NCBI GenBank assembly: GCA_001304015.1
Contig: LJUY01000012.1
Coordinates: 1 to 62,718, forward strand
Source: a candidate division Zixibacteria bacterium SM23_81
GTDB lineage: Bacteria; SM23-81
Reading direction: 5' to 3'
DNA length: 62,718 bases
Shown one piece after another: positions 26,953-36,794 of the stretch. The position numbers were made by a program, and so were the translations under genes. Positions within the stretch are counted from its first letter, which is position 1; each line of letters starts with the position of its first letter. Below the pieces are notes generated by a model. It made no database searches, had not been told where the DNA came from, and saw only the letters and a list, made by a program, of their open reading frames with translations.

Positions 26953-27058
26953 TTGCTTTTCTCATCTGTCGTCAGAAAAAGGTTGACAAAACCTCTTGGG
27001 GACCCTTTGTTCTTGGGACAAGACAAAAAATGCCAAGCGCATTCCCGGGAGGCCAAGT

Positions 27059-27433
27059 ATGAAAAGCGTCTTTCTTCTTCTCTCCGCTTTGATTCTGCTC
27101 TCCTCGATGCCAGTCCTTGCCAGCCAACCGTTCCAAGTCTCCGGCCTGGTCAGAACCATCTCTCTGTACGAGAACTATCTCCAGGAGCAGGGCAAATTCG
27201 ACACCCAGACTCTGTCTCTTTATGCCCTGTATAGCTGGCGCTGTGGGCCTGAGTTTCTCACCGAGCTGACCATGGACATCAATGCAGATGCGCCCGATGA
27301 CCTCTACACCGATTACTACATGGAGCTGCAGCTGATTAAACCGATCGGGAAGGGTTTTTCCGTGAGGATTAAGGACGTGGAAGGCACCTATATGGATAGG
27401 ATTGTGAGATTTGGTGTCGGGTATGATTTTTAA
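27059..27433 (+). CDS. Small exported beta-rich protein
   Basis: A 124-residue protein with a classic signal peptide (MKSVFLLLSALILLSSMPVLAS) after GGGAGG. The mature part of about 100 residues has alternating amphipathic strands (FQVSGLVRTISLYENYLQ, FLTELTMDINADA, YTDYYMELQLIK) and ends YMDRIVRFGVGYDF with a terminal Phe, the pattern of outer-membrane beta-barrel proteins. It is too short for a full classical barrel, so a small barrel, an oligomer or a truncated copy are all possible. A TTGACA box lies at 26983-26988 with no good -10. Convergent with the methyltransferase downstream. Confidence 0.65.
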   Translation: MKSVFLLLSALILLSSMPVLASQPFQVSGLVRTISLYENYLQEQGKFDTQTLSLYALYSWRCGPEFLTELTMDINADAPDDLYTDYYMELQLIKPIGKGFSVRIKDVEGTYMDRIVRFGVGYDF

Positions 27434-27571
27434 AAACCGGTAATCGTGGACCGTTAATCGGTTATGGTGAAAACACCAAAACCCTAGATTCGGAAATCGA
27501 AGCTGATAACGTGATGAGTGATTGGTGAAGCGTTGATGGTAAAAAAGAGCCTGCAGGCTGCGATCGGCACC

Positions 27572-28213
27572 TTACGTTTTGATCGCCTCAACCATTATTA
27601 AGCCAGATCGCTTCCCACCCGGCCCTACAATATTCTCCTTGCGATGGATTTGAAAGCCCTCTTTCCTCAAACTCTCTTGGATCTGGTTCCATCTGTCGCT
27701 AAGATGACAGAAGGCAAAGACTCCCTCCGGAGCCAGCAAATATCGGGCGGCCATGACCACATCCTCCAGAGAGCAGGCCCACTCGTGCTTGGCAATCCTT
27801 TTCTCCATGGTTGGACTCAGACGCCCCCGCCCCAGTTCCCGATAGGGTGGGTTACACACCACCAGGTCGAAGTTTCCCTGAGCGAACAGCTCCGAAACCC
27901 GGCGTATGTCCCCCATCTTCACCTCCACCTGTTCCTGTAGTCCATTCAGGGCTACATTTCTCTTGGCCAGGGCCGCCAGGCTTTTTTGAAGCTCCAGTCC
28001 GACCATCTCCTTCACCTTCCCCTCCTTGGTCAACACGATGGCGATGATCCCGCAACCCGTGCCCAGATCGATACCCCTGGCCTCCGGCATGGCCTGCACA
28101 AATTGACACAGATGCACGGCATCCTCTGCGAAGCGATATCCTCTCCGCCCCTGGATGATCTTGACGCGACCGTCCAATACCAGATTCACGCTTTCGTCTG
28201 CACTGGACTGCAA
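27572..28213 (-). CDS. TrmN6-like tRNA/N6-adenine methyltransferase
   Basis: A 213-residue Rossmann methyltransferase of the TrmN6 (YfiC) group, which in Escherichia coli methylates A37 of tRNA1(Val). The start contains LVLDGRVKIIQGRRGYRFAEDAVHL, close to the family pattern. Motif I is GIDLGTGCGIIAIVL, and the catalytic N6-adenine motif is VVCNPPYRELG with the surrounding hydrophobic strand. The C-terminus (GPGGKRSGLIMVEAIK) is also typical. Exact substrate unverified; PrmC/HemK-type enzymes share the NPPY motif. It lies downstream of the V-ATPase terminator, whose hairpin is within 20-50 bp of its start. Confidence 0.87.
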   Translation of the reverse strand: MQSSADESVNLVLDGRVKIIQGRRGYRFAEDAVHLCQFVQAMPEARGIDLGTGCGIIAIVLTKEGKVKEMVGLELQKSLAALAKRNVALNGLQEQVEVKMGDIRRVSELFAQGNFDLVVCNPPYRELGRGRLSPTMEKRIAKHEWACSLEDVVMAARYLLAPEGVFAFCHLSDRWNQIQESLRKEGFQIHRKENIVGPGGKRSGLIMVEAIKT

Positions 28214-28230
28214 TAGTTCTCTCTCTGGCG

Positions 28231-28260
28231 AAAAAAACCGCCCGGCTCTTCACCCGGCGG
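28231..28260 (-). terminator. Terminator of the V-ATPase operon
   Basis: On the minus strand a GC-rich hairpin with CCGCC pairing to GGCGG (28238-28260) is followed by seven T. It lies after subunit D and upstream of the methyltransferase. Confidence 0.7.
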
Positions 28261-28284
28261 CCTGTGCGCTGCTTGCATTTGGCT

Positions 28285-28908
28285 CTATCCCTCGGCCCGA
28301 ATGATGTCCTTAATCCTCATCAGTCGAGAGAGATTGGAGCGTTCCATCTCCGAGAGCTTCATGGTGATGTAACGGATGGTTTCCACTAAGTTAGGAATTA
28401 AGGTGTACTCCAAGGCATTCACCCGCCTTCGAGTCTTCTCGATCTCATCGGCTAAAAGCTGCATGGTTTTCTCCGCCTCGGCCAGCTTCAAACTCTGCTC
28501 CAAAACGCCCTCCAGAAATTTCAGGGAGATGTCCAAATCCCCCGAGGTGTTGGCATACCCGTAACAACGAATACTGCCCTCTACGACCGTCTCCATCACG
28601 GGAATCCTCACGTTCATGAGCTGCCGCTGGCTCACCTTCAGGCGGAGCTTCATGCCTGGAAATGAGATGGCCTCCTCCACCAGCTGGTCCGACATGGTTG
28701 AGCGAGCCAATAGGAAACTCTGAAAGGCCGCGTGCAGCTGCCCCTCCACCTGCGCTCGCATGCCCCGTACCGATTTGACCAGCTCCATGAACTGACGCAT
28801 CAGCTCATCTTGCTTGTCCTTCAACAATTTATGTCCCCGGCGCGCAATGGCCAGCCGCTTTCGCAGCCGAAGCAACTCCATCCGGGTGGCGTTGACAGAG
28901 AGCCTCAT
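28285..28908 (-). CDS. atpD: V/A-type ATPase subunit D
   Basis: A 207-residue subunit D, the central rotor shaft of the V1 head. The start RLSVNATRMELLRLRKRLAIARRGHKLLKDKQDEL is the family signature. The rest is a long two-helix coiled coil, with the C-terminal strand EKTRRRVNALEYTLIPNLVETIRYI, also typical. It is the last gene of the operon, ten bases after subunit B, and is followed by a terminator. The length is normal. The name atpD here means the V-type D subunit, not the F1 beta subunit. Confidence 0.95.
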   Translation of the reverse strand: MRLSVNATRMELLRLRKRLAIARRGHKLLKDKQDELMRQFMELVKSVRGMRAQVEGQLHAAFQSFLLARSTMSDQLVEEAISFPGMKLRLKVSQRQLMNVRIPVMETVVEGSIRCYGYANTSGDLDISLKFLEGVLEQSLKLAEAEKTMQLLADEIEKTRRRVNALEYTLIPNLVETIRYITMKLSEMERSNLSRLMRIKDIIRAEG

Positions 28909-28918
28909 GAGCCCTTTC

Positions 28919-30355
28919 TTAATCCTCTTCAGTGACGGGTTCTAACTTCTGATCCGATTTCTCTTCCTGCCGATCCTCTTTTTTGAATTTAGGCATGTAT
29001 TTATCCAGCCATTCCTGGCGAATCCTCTTCAGCTCACCGCTAGGAAAAACCGACAGGAGTTCCCAGCCTAAATCCAAGGTCTCTTCTATGCTTCGATTCT
29101 CATCTTCTCCCTGGCTGACGTAGCGTTCCTCAAAAGTGTCGGAGAAATCGTAATACATTCTGTCCATATCTGTGAGAGCTGCCTCCCCCAGAATCACGGC
29201 CAATTCCTGGGCTTCCTTGCCCCGGGCGTAAGCAGCAAACAGCTGGTTGAACACGTCCGAGTGATCTTCCCTGGTCTTGCCCGAGCCAATTCCTTTGTCT
29301 TTTAAACGAGACAGAGAGGGCAGAACATCGATGGGAGGCATAACTCCCTTTTTGTGAAGCACCCGTGACAAGATCACCTGACCCTCGGTGATATATCCGG
29401 TTAAGTCTGGAATGGGATGAGTCTTGTCGTCTTCGGGCATGGTCAGAATGGGAATTTGTGTGATGGATCCCTGTTTTCCTTTAATTCGACCCGCTCGTTC
29501 ATATACCGTAGAAAGGTCCGTATACAGATATCCCGGATAACCCCGGCGACCGGGAATCTCTTTTCTTGCGGCGGAGATCTCCCGCAGCGCCTCACAGTAG
29601 TTGGTCATGTCGGTAAGAATAACCAGGACGTGCATGTCTCTCTCGTAAGCCAGATACTCAGCCGCGGTTAGGGCCATGCGCGGGGTGGCGATGCGCTCAA
29701 TGGCCGGGTCGTCAGACAGGTTCATGAACAGCACCGCTCTCTCGATGGCTCCGCTTTCCCGGAAGTCGGAGATGAAATAATTCGCCTCCTCAAAAGTAAT
29801 TCCCATGGCGGCGAAAACCACGGCAAAAGCCTCACCCTCTCCTCGCACCTTGGCCTGGCGAGCTATCTGCGCCGCCACTTGATTATGGGGCAGGCCGGAG
29901 CCGGAAAAAATAGGCAGCTTCTGCCCCCGCACCAACGTGTTCAAGCCGTCTATGGCCGAAATGCCCGTTTGGATGAACTCCGAGGGGTACAGCCGCGCGT
30001 AGGGATTGATGGGATTGCCGTTGATGTCTACTCTCTTGTCCGGTAAAACTTTGGGACCATCGTCTATGGGGCGACCCAGCCCGTCGAAAACCCGTCCCAA
30101 GATGTCCATAGACAATCCCAGCTCGATGCCCTTTCCCAGAAACCGTACTCGGCTCTTATAGACATCGATGCCCGTAGATCCTTCGAAAAGCTGCACCAAT
30201 GCTTTGTCTTCATTGACCTCAAGAACCTTACCCCTTCTCTGTTCACCATTGGGCAGCTCTAGCTCTACCAGCTCCTCGTATTTAACGCCCTCCACTTCCT
30301 CCACCAGCACAAGCGGGCCGGAGATCTCTCGAATGGTTAGATATTCTTTACGCAT
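28919..30355 (-). CDS. atpB: V/A-type ATPase subunit B (non-catalytic)
   Basis: A 478-residue subunit B of the V1/A1 hexamer. The N-terminal barrel [15 protein letters not shown] leads to [16 protein letters not shown] and [20 protein letters not shown]. The site of the P-loop reads SGSGLPHN rather than GxxxxGKT, as expected of the non-catalytic B subunit. Later come [33 protein letters not shown] (conserved) and [19 protein letters not shown]. Its first codons overlap the end of subunit A by eight bases, so the A:B ratio is probably kept by coupling. Slightly longer than many B subunits because of a charged C-terminal tail. Confidence 0.97.
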   Translation of the reverse strand: MRKEYLTIREISGPLVLVEEVEGVKYEELVELELPNGEQRRGKVLEVNEDKALVQLFEGSTGIDVYKSRVRFLGKGIELGLSMDILGRVFDGLGRPIDDGPKVLPDKRVDINGNPINPYARLYPSEFIQTGISAIDGLNTLVRGQKLPIFSGSGLPHNQVAAQIARQAKVRGEGEAFAVVFAAMGITFEEANYFISDFRESGAIERAVLFMNLSDDPAIERIATPRMALTAAEYLAYERDMHVLVILTDMTNYCEALREISAARKEIPGRRGYPGYLYTDLSTVYERAGRIKGKQGSITQIPILTMPEDDKTHPIPDLTGYITEGQVILSRVLHKKGVMPPIDVLPSLSRLKDKGIGSGKTREDHSDVFNQLFAAYARGKEAQELAVILGEAALTDMDRMYYDFSDTFEERYVSQGEDENRSIEETLDLGWELLSVFPSGELKRIRQEWLDKYMPKFKKEDRQEEKSDQKLEPVTEED

Positions 30356-32120
30356 GCTCTTTCGTTACCTCCTCGATGAGCCCTTGCATTTGTGTTTCCA
30401 TGTGTTTCTCCACGGCATCCATGCTATCCAGCTCTTTCTCCGAAATATACTTGGAGCGAGCGATTTCCTCATTGGCCGAAAGGCCGGCCATTTTCTCCAC
30501 CGTGACGCCCTTCTTAAGAGCTTCTAGAGACAATTGATGTGTTTGCAAGATCATTTTGAGCAGACGAAATTGCTTCACCATGGAGGAGTACGTGTCCACC
30601 TCGTGAAAGGCATTTTGGTGGAGGAAATCCTCCCTGATGGATTTGGCGGTCTTCAAGATAAGACGGTCCGGCTGTGACAGAGATTCCACGCCCACCAACT
30701 TGACCATCTCCTCCAGCTCTGCTTCTTGTTGGAGCAACTTCATGGCCTCATCCCGCATGGTCTCGAAGTTCTCGTCTACATCTTCCTTGAGGTGCTGACT
30801 AATATTGTCGTAGTAAAGGGAATAACTATTCAACCAGCTGATAGCCGGAAAATGTCGTTTAAAGGCCAACAGATCCTCCAGGCTCCAAAAGACCTTAACA
30901 ACCCGTAGAGTGGCCTGAACTACTGGATCTGAAAGATCCCCGCCTGGGGGAGAAACGGCACCTATAACCGTAAGGGAACCCTGCCGATTATCGCTGCATT
31001 CGCAGACTACTTTGCCAGCCCGCTCGTAAAACTCGGCCACTCGGGTCCCAAGATACGCAGGGTAGCCTTCCTCGCCAGGCATCTCCTCCAGTCGACCCGA
31101 GATCTCACGCATAGCCTCGGCCCAGCGAGATGTGGAATCAGCCATGACGGCCACAGAGTAGCCCATGTCGCGGAAGTACTCTGCACAGGTTATGCCCGTG
31201 TATACCGAGGCTTCCCTGGCTGCGACGGGCATGTTGGAGGTGTTGGCGATGAGCACCGTCCGCTTCATCAGAGGCTCACCGGTTCGTGGGTCCTTCAGCT
31301 CGGGGAACTCCGTGAGCACATCGCACATCTCGTTACCACGCTCTCCACAGCCGATATAGACCACAATATCAGCATCGGCCCACTTGGCTAGCTGATGTTG
31401 AATGACGGTCTTGCCACTTCCGAAGGGACCGGGGACGCAAGCTGTTCCACCTTTGCCAACTGGGAAAAAGGTGTCCAGAACTCGCTGCCCGCTGTACAGG
31501 GGCTCCGTAGGGATAAGCTTTTTTCGATAGGGCCTCGGCCTTCGAACCGGCCACCGCTGCATCATGGTCACATCCACCGAGTCTCCCTCGGCCTTCAGCT
31601 TCGCGATGGGCTGTTCCACGGTGAACTTTCCGGTCTCGATCTTCTCAACTTTTCCCGAAAGCCCTGGAGGAACGAGAACTTTGTGCGTCACCACGGGGGT
31701 TTCCTCCACTGTCCCTAAAATATCTCCTCCCGTCACCTTATCTCCCACCTTAACCGTCGGCTTAAAGGCCCACTTCTTCTTCCTATCCAGACCCGGAATG
31801 TCAACTCCTCGCGCGACGTAGTCGCCCACTTGGTCTCGGATCACACTCAAGGGCCGTTGAATACCATCGTAAATAGCGCTCACCATGCCTGGTCCGAGTT
31901 CCACGCTCAGGGGCATTCCCGTAGATTCCACCGGCTCACCGGGACCTAATCCAGCGGTATCCTCGTAAACCTGGATGGAGGCCAGGTCGCCGCGAAGCCC
32001 GATGATCTCGCCGATGAGCTTTTTCTCGCTCACCCTGACCACATCGTACATGCGGGCATTTTCAATCCCATTGGCAACCACCAGCGGGCCTGAAACCTTC
32101 ACGATGACTCCTTGCTTCAT
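30348..32120 (-). CDS. atpA: V/A-type ATPase subunit A (catalytic)
   Basis: A 590-residue catalytic subunit A. The N-terminal barrel has [11 protein letters not shown], followed by the 'non-homologous' insert region typical of A subunits (residues 110-200). The P-loop is [20 protein letters not shown]. Then come [21 protein letters not shown] (Walker B region), [32 protein letters not shown] and the conserved [15 protein letters not shown]. It hydrolyses or makes ATP, depending on the direction of ion flow. It starts directly after the stop of subunit F and overlaps subunit B. Confidence 0.97.
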   Translation of the reverse strand: MKQGVIVKVSGPLVVANGIENARMYDVVRVSEKKLIGEIIGLRGDLASIQVYEDTAGLGPGEPVESTGMPLSVELGPGMVSAIYDGIQRPLSVIRDQVGDYVARGVDIPGLDRKKKWAFKPTVKVGDKVTGGDILGTVEETPVVTHKVLVPPGLSGKVEKIETGKFTVEQPIAKLKAEGDSVDVTMMQRWPVRRPRPYRKKLIPTEPLYSGQRVLDTFFPVGKGGTACVPGPFGSGKTVIQHQLAKWADADIVVYIGCGERGNEMCDVLTEFPELKDPRTGEPLMKRTVLIANTSNMPVAAREASVYTGITCAEYFRDMGYSVAVMADSTSRWAEAMREISGRLEEMPGEEGYPAYLGTRVAEFYERAGKVVCECSDNRQGSLTVIGAVSPPGGDLSDPVVQATLRVVKVFWSLEDLLAFKRHFPAISWLNSYSLYYDNISQHLKEDVDENFETMRDEAMKLLQQEAELEEMVKLVGVESLSQPDRLILKTAKSIREDFLHQNAFHEVDTYSSMVKQFRLLKMILQTHQLSLEALKKGVTVEKMAGLSANEEIARSKYISEKELDSMDAVEKHMETQMQGLIEEVTKEHA

Positions 32121-32453
32121 CTATCCCTCCTCACCATCCGACAAGATATCTGCTCCCACCGCTTTCTTGACGACTCCCCGAATCCGCTCCGCCCCAGTTC
32201 CCAATGAGCCCTTGCTGTTGGGAATGAGCACCACGCTGGGAAGCGGCTGAAAGGCGACTTTTTGTATTTCCTCCTCTAGCCCGGCAGCTAGCGGCTCTGT
32301 GATGAATATCACCGCATAATCCCCTCGGATCAACTTCTCGAGGATCTCTCTGGCCTCATCCACCTCTGCCGTGGGAAAAACGCTCACCCCAACGGCTTTA
32401 AAACATAATACGGAGTCTTTGTCTCCGATGACGGCGATATTAGACGTATTCAC
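32121..32453 (-). CDS. atpF: V/A-type ATPase subunit F
   Basis: A 110-residue subunit F of the central stalk. IAVIGDKDSVLCFKAVGVSVFP is the family's N-terminal Rossmann-like strand-loop-helix, followed by YAVIFITEPLAAGLEEEI and VVLIPNSKG near the end of the domain, all characteristic. The length is normal. It overlaps the end of subunit C by 14 bases and ends immediately before subunit A. Confidence 0.93.
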   Translation of the reverse strand: MNTSNIAVIGDKDSVLCFKAVGVSVFPTAEVDEAREILEKLIRGDYAVIFITEPLAAGLEEEIQKVAFQPLPSVVLIPNSKGSLGTGAERIRGVVKKAVGADILSDGEEG

Positions 32454-33453
32454 TGGGTAGACGCTCCTTGATTTTCTCCTTGGGCAAATCGTTGAGCTTG
32501 CCCACTAACGTTGCCCTTACAGCCCTTATTTCGAATTCTTTAAGCAGAAGATAGACCACCAAGGGCTCCACACCAAAACTTGTTTCCCGGCTCTTTTTCA
32601 ATAATTGAATGACCAAATCGTCGCAGCTTCTCTCCAGAGCAGCGAAGCTCTTCTGGACCTTCAACTGAGAAATCCCCTCGGCGATGGCTTTGCCATAGGG
32701 CGTTCGCATAAAGGTTTGTGAAAGAGTATCCAGAGGCTCTTCCCTGATCTCCCGGAAAAAACCCGCATCCAGGCTGCCTCCTGGAAGCAGGTCCCGTTCC
32801 ATCAGCCTTGTGCTCTCCTCCAGCCAGCGAAGTCTCAAAAAAGACTTGATATTGAGGAGGTCTACCTCCCACGTCATCCAAGTCTGAAGAAAATGATTTT
32901 CCATTCGACGCAAAGCTTCCGTCATGGCACTATATTGTTCCCGGTCCACGGCTACGTCCAAGTCCTGAGGAGAGCGACTTTCGGCAAAAGCAGCTTCCGC
33001 TGCCAACATGGCCCGTGCCAGCCTTTCCGGCAGCGCACGCGTCTCCTCTCCCATCACGGCTTGAGCCAAATTCTCCAGGGAAATGAGACCCATGTCGATA
33101 TACGCTTGCTCCAGGTCTTGCTGTGAGTGCTTTCCCTTAAGCAGCGCTTTGAGGTTGTGATAGTCATAGCGCTGTCGAAAGAACGTCGATAGTTCCTCAT
33201 CTTCTGACAGCTTTTCTAAAAGTAACAGCGCTTCCCTCTGCTCGGCCATTAAGACTGATTCATAATCCGTCGTCTCCTCCGACACCGGGTAGCCCATCTC
33301 AGCCAACAAACGAAGGGCCTGGGGGAAATCGGGGGCATCCAGCAGGCGGGAAAAATCCGCCTTGGTCAAGAACTTCGTCTCCAAGGCTCTGACGCGACCC
33401 ACGGCGTAGGCATACCGAGTGTCGTCCTTGAAGGTGATGACTGAGAGGTCCAT
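32440..33453 (-). CDS. atpC: V/A-type ATPase subunit C (d-like socket)
   Basis: A 337-residue C subunit (d subunit in eukaryotes), the socket that joins the central stalk to the membrane ring. All-helical with the YAYAVGRVRALETKFL N-terminus typical of the family. Internal repeats follow (FRQRYDYHNLKALLKG and WEVDLLNIKSFLRLRWL, the paired motif of the three-fold repeats), and the C-terminus is FGVEPLVVYLLLKEFEIRAVRATLVGKLN. ATG at 33453 is preferred over an in-frame TTG at 33471 because GGCGGTGG precedes it. Its end overlaps subunit F. Confidence 0.93.
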   Translation of the reverse strand: MDLSVITFKDDTRYAYAVGRVRALETKFLTKADFSRLLDAPDFPQALRLLAEMGYPVSEETTDYESVLMAEQREALLLLEKLSEDEELSTFFRQRYDYHNLKALLKGKHSQQDLEQAYIDMGLISLENLAQAVMGEETRALPERLARAMLAAEAAFAESRSPQDLDVAVDREQYSAMTEALRRMENHFLQTWMTWEVDLLNIKSFLRLRWLEESTRLMERDLLPGGSLDAGFFREIREEPLDTLSQTFMRTPYGKAIAEGISQLKVQKSFAALERSCDDLVIQLLKKSRETSFGVEPLVVYLLLKEFEIRAVRATLVGKLNDLPKEKIKERLPSEYV

Positions 33454-33502
33454 GATAGAAGCCACCGCCAAATAGAGAATATTTCTCGCATAAAAAAGTT
33501 CT

Positions 33503-34099
33503 TCATGAAAACAATACTTCAGCTACCTGAGGTTCCAATTCCTCCCGAACGCTCTCGAATAGTGAATTTAGGGAACAGTTTACCTCCATCTTTCCCCGGC
33601 GCAGGATGAAACCTCCTTGAAAGTCTCGATTCTCTTTAACGATTCTGAGACCTCCTTTCTTGCCCGCCTTTACCAGCCGATTGTTGGCCTCCTCCAATAG
33701 CTTCTCGCCTATTTTACGGTCATCGGTGTCGGAGAAGATGACCTCCTCATCGCCCACCTCCACCACCTTCATCAGGAGTTCGAGAATAAATCTCTCGTAC
33801 TTCTCTCCCTTTAAATCTGTCAAACGCTTTAATGCCTTGTCAAAAACCTGCTGTATAAGCCTTTGTTTCTGGTCTAGAAGCGCTTTTCGCAGCTCCAACT
33901 CAGCTGTGGCGATATCTTTCTTCCGGCGATCTTGCGCTCTCCGCTTGGCCTCTTCCTCGGCCTCTTTCTCTATGGCCTTGGCCTGTTCCCGCTGCTCGGC
34001 CTCGACTTTCTTCGCCCTCTCGGCAACCTGGGCCTCTATCCGAAGCACCTCGGCCTGGGCGTCGGAAAGGATCTTCTCCGTAATCGTCTCCACAGACAT
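33503..34099 (-). CDS. atpE: V/A-type ATPase subunit E (peripheral stalk)
   Basis: A 198-residue subunit E. The N-terminal half is a long charged coiled coil rich in A, E, K and R (residues about 10-95), and the C-terminal half is a small alpha/beta domain. It forms the peripheral stalk with subunit H. Beginning AGGAG before the ATG at 34099 supports the start. Sequence is poorly conserved, so the assignment rests on the coiled coil, the length and its position between K and C. Confidence 0.9.
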   Translation of the reverse strand: MSVETITEKILSDAQAEVLRIEAQVAERAKKVEAEQREQAKAIEKEAEEEAKRRAQDRRKKDIATAELELRKALLDQKQRLIQQVFDKALKRLTDLKGEKYERFILELLMKVVEVGDEEVIFSDTDDRKIGEKLLEEANNRLVKAGKKGGLRIVKENRDFQGGFILRRGKMEVNCSLNSLFESVREELEPQVAEVLFS

Positions 34100-34147
34100 A
34101 AACGACTCCTCCTGCTCTCATCAAACCAATATAACGCTTTTCTCTTC

Positions 34148-34738
34148 TTACCCTCTTATGCTGATGAGGAGCAGAATGGTGATGAGAAGACCCAAAACGG
34201 CGTAGAACTCGACGAACACGCCTAAAACCAGCGCCTTCCCAACCTCTCCTGGTTGTTTTGTGGTCATGTTAACTCCCGAGGCACACACCTTTCCCTGCTG
34301 TATCGCTGAGAACAAGCCTGCGAAGGCCACGGGCAGACTGGCGTAAAAGAACTGCCATCCCTTCGAAACAGTCAAAGCGCCCGTCTCGCCCGCCATGATG
34401 CCGCTCCAGAGCATAACCAGAAATCCAGCCACAAAACCATAAATGCCCTGAGTTCCAGGAAGAGCCGTTAGCATCAAGTACTTTGCAAAATCCTTTGTGC
34501 CCTCGCTCATGGCCCCGAGACTGGCTCTCCCCGCATAACCTATTCCCACCGCTGACCCGATGCCTGAAAGAATTACCGCCAGCGCCGCACCGGCGATGCA
34601 CAACGTCACCGGGCCGAAGCGAAACCAGTCGCCAACGCCAGCGCCTTCCGTTTGGGCGAAGGCCGGAGCAGCAAGAAATAGGACCACCAAGGTGACGATG
34701 GAAACGCCCAAGATTCTCCTCAACCTCACCGAGTACAT
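34148..34738 (-). CDS. atpK: V-type ATPase proteolipid subunit K
   Basis: A 196-residue proteolipid of the duplicated (four-helix) type. ATG at 34738 follows AAAGGGGGG; an earlier in-frame start is unlikely. The first 29 residues (SVRLRRILGVSIVTLVVLFLAAPAFAQ) look like a cleavable signal segment, leaving two hairpins. The ring glycine helix is ILSGIGSAVGIGYAGRASLG. LPGTQGIYGF in helix 2 has Thr and Gln, SAIQQGKV has Gln in helix 3, and VEFYAVLG gives the single carboxylate in helix 4. This set (L, T, Q, Q, E) resembles the Na+ site of the Enterococcus hirae NtpK ring, so sodium coupling is plausible but not proven. Confidence 0.93.
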   Translation of the reverse strand: MYSVRLRRILGVSIVTLVVLFLAAPAFAQTEGAGVGDWFRFGPVTLCIAGAALAVILSGIGSAVGIGYAGRASLGAMSEGTKDFAKYLMLTALPGTQGIYGFVAGFLVMLWSGIMAGETGALTVSKGWQFFYASLPVAFAGLFSAIQQGKVCASGVNMTTKQPGEVGKALVLGVFVEFYAVLGLLITILLLISIRG

Positions 34739-34775
34739 TGACCCCCCTTTCCCTGAGTGGGTGTCCACTTGGTTT

Positions 34776-36779
34776 TTATGAAAGTTCATCCTGTTTTTTC
34801 CGCCACAACACATACTGACCTCTCTTTCGCAGAGGATTAAATGTCTCTCCACCTCCTTCGTAAAATTTCGAGAAAAATTCCACAAAATTCAGCCTGGCCG
34901 TGTGCACGAATGCACCCAGACAGCATATCACTATGTAGGCCAAATGAGCAACGAGGAACAAAACGATGGCCATGATGATGCCGATAAAGGGAATCTTCAT
35001 CAACATACCACCCAGCGTGTCGATCACCCCGGCAATGACGGCCGTGGCCAGCCCCAAAGCCACCAAACGTGAATATGACAAGATGTCGCTGAAAATGCCT
35101 ATCACACCGTATATTCCACCCAACCCTTTACCCACCCATGCGAAGGGATTCTTGGTCCCGATGCCACTGAACAGAAAAATTCCCCCCAAACCTGCCACCA
35201 GGGAGTACGTTCCCAGTTTGGCCAAGCTTTCCCCAACTGGGGATAAAAAGTTCAACATGGAGATGCCCACTCCCACATCTGCCAACAGCCAGGGGCCGTG
35301 CATAAGCACCGATTGCAGCGGCTGTTGCTCTCTGATCCCCGTGAACATCTTTAGCGTAAGGCCGACGAAGAGGTGAACGACCCCAAGTACTATGGCAATC
35401 TTGAAAAAGGTCATGGCATCTCCGATGGGATCGAAGAGCTTCACCGCATAGACGGCCTTAACCACCGGGGACTCTGGGTCGAGCTTGCTCCAATCGATGC
35501 CGAAATAGCCCCCGGTGATGGCGCCGGCCACAATAGTGACCAGGCCGCTCCAAAAAAGCAGCTGAAACAACTTCCGAGTTCCTGGTCCTAATCGGAACTT
35601 CCTCAAGAAAACAAACGATAGCACAGCGAGTGTGAGCCCATACCCGGCATCTGTAAGGCATAGCCCGAAGAATACTGCGAAGAAGGGCGCCAGAATCGGT
35701 GTGGGATCAAGTTCGGTATATTTCGGCCTTCCATACAGATCGATGACCATTTCAAAGGAACCGGGTACTGGTTTGTTTACCAGCTCCACCGGGGGGCTCT
35801 CTCCGGGCAATGGATCGACGGCGGTCACCGAAAGAGGACCAAATGCATTTTCCAGATGCTTTTGCAACCCCTTAAACTCCTTTTCTTTAACCCATCCCTC
35901 CAGAAGAGAAACCCGCTCTGTATTGGCCATCTCGAATTCCGCACGCTTTTTCTCCAGTTCATCGGCTACGTGCTCTGCCAAGACCATAAGCTTAGGACCT
36001 TCTTTTACGAACTTTCGACTTTTTTTGTGCAAGGCCTCAAGCGCCTTTTGAAGTTCTAACAACTCCTTTTCCAGGCGCTCAACCGCTTTTGGGGGAGTAC
36101 CCTTCAAGTTAGGAAACCTCTTCTCGGCGAATTCCATCTCCTCCAAGATGCGCATCACCGCTTCTGTCTCTAGCCGGTGGTAGAGAAGCAGACAGTTCTC
36201 CTCCATGCCATACGTTCCCACCAATTCCAGTTGATACGCCTGAACTTCTTCCTTTAGCCTTTGGGACAGGGAGGAGAATTGCCCCATGGGCACCGAGCCG
36301 ATGAGCATCTCGCTGCTCGCCGTGGCAGCCAATTCTTCCAGGGGGATATCAAGATCAGCCCACCCCCCCAATTGTTCTACAAGGCTCTTCTTTTCGCTGA
36401 GCTCCGAGGTCAACCTGATCCTCTCTCGCTCTAGCTGGCGACAGGCTTGAACTATTTGTTGGCCATCGAACTCATCAACTAGTTTTCGATATTCTTCCTC
36501 ACTTATCTCAACCCTTGGTGATGAGAGCTTTTTCAATCCACCCAACTTCTCCTCAAAGGGCTTTAGATACGCCAGCGCAAACTCCAATCCTGAAAGAAAC
36601 GCCTCCAATTCTTGAACGTCGGTTTCCTCTCCAAAAGAGATCCCCTCGGGTAGTTGTGATAAGCCTTCCTTAAAACTATTCACGTGCACCAACCCAATTT
36701 TCTGGATCTCTTCCAATAGATCCTTTTTCACAGAAGCATGGAAGAGAATCTGGACTTTCTGCATCCTGGCTACGGCCAA
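34776..36779 (-). CDS. atpI: V/A-type ATPase subunit I (a-like)
   Basis: A 667-residue subunit I, equivalent to subunit a of the membrane stator. The N-terminal half (residues 1-340) is a cytoplasmic coiled-coil arm that joins the peripheral stalks. The C-terminal half has about seven to eight membrane helices: FFAVFFGLCLTDAGYGLTLAV is the characteristic first, with GYGL, and DILSYSRLVALGLATAVIAGV carries the essential Arg of the ion half-channels. The last helices are AHLAYIVICCLGAFVHTARLNFVEFFSKFYEG, the family signature. It is 15 bases after subunit H and 37 bases before subunit K. Confidence 0.96.
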   Translation of the reverse strand: MAVARMQKVQILFHASVKKDLLEEIQKIGLVHVNSFKEGLSQLPEGISFGEETDVQELEAFLSGLEFALAYLKPFEEKLGGLKKLSSPRVEISEEEYRKLVDEFDGQQIVQACRQLERERIRLTSELSEKKSLVEQLGGWADLDIPLEELAATASSEMLIGSVPMGQFSSLSQRLKEEVQAYQLELVGTYGMEENCLLLYHRLETEAVMRILEEMEFAEKRFPNLKGTPPKAVERLEKELLELQKALEALHKKSRKFVKEGPKLMVLAEHVADELEKKRAEFEMANTERVSLLEGWVKEKEFKGLQKHLENAFGPLSVTAVDPLPGESPPVELVNKPVPGSFEMVIDLYGRPKYTELDPTPILAPFFAVFFGLCLTDAGYGLTLAVLSFVFLRKFRLGPGTRKLFQLLFWSGLVTIVAGAITGGYFGIDWSKLDPESPVVKAVYAVKLFDPIGDAMTFFKIAIVLGVVHLFVGLTLKMFTGIREQQPLQSVLMHGPWLLADVGVGISMLNFLSPVGESLAKLGTYSLVAGLGGIFLFSGIGTKNPFAWVGKGLGGIYGVIGIFSDILSYSRLVALGLATAVIAGVIDTLGGMLMKIPFIGIIMAIVLFLVAHLAYIVICCLGAFVHTARLNFVEFFSKFYEGGGETFNPLRKRGQYVLWRKKQDELS

Positions 36780-36794
36780 TGAATTCCCCCGTAT

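Noticed and set aside
28919-30355. Broken P-loop in the ATPase B subunit
   Set aside because: SGSGLPHN is the normal non-catalytic form in this subunit.
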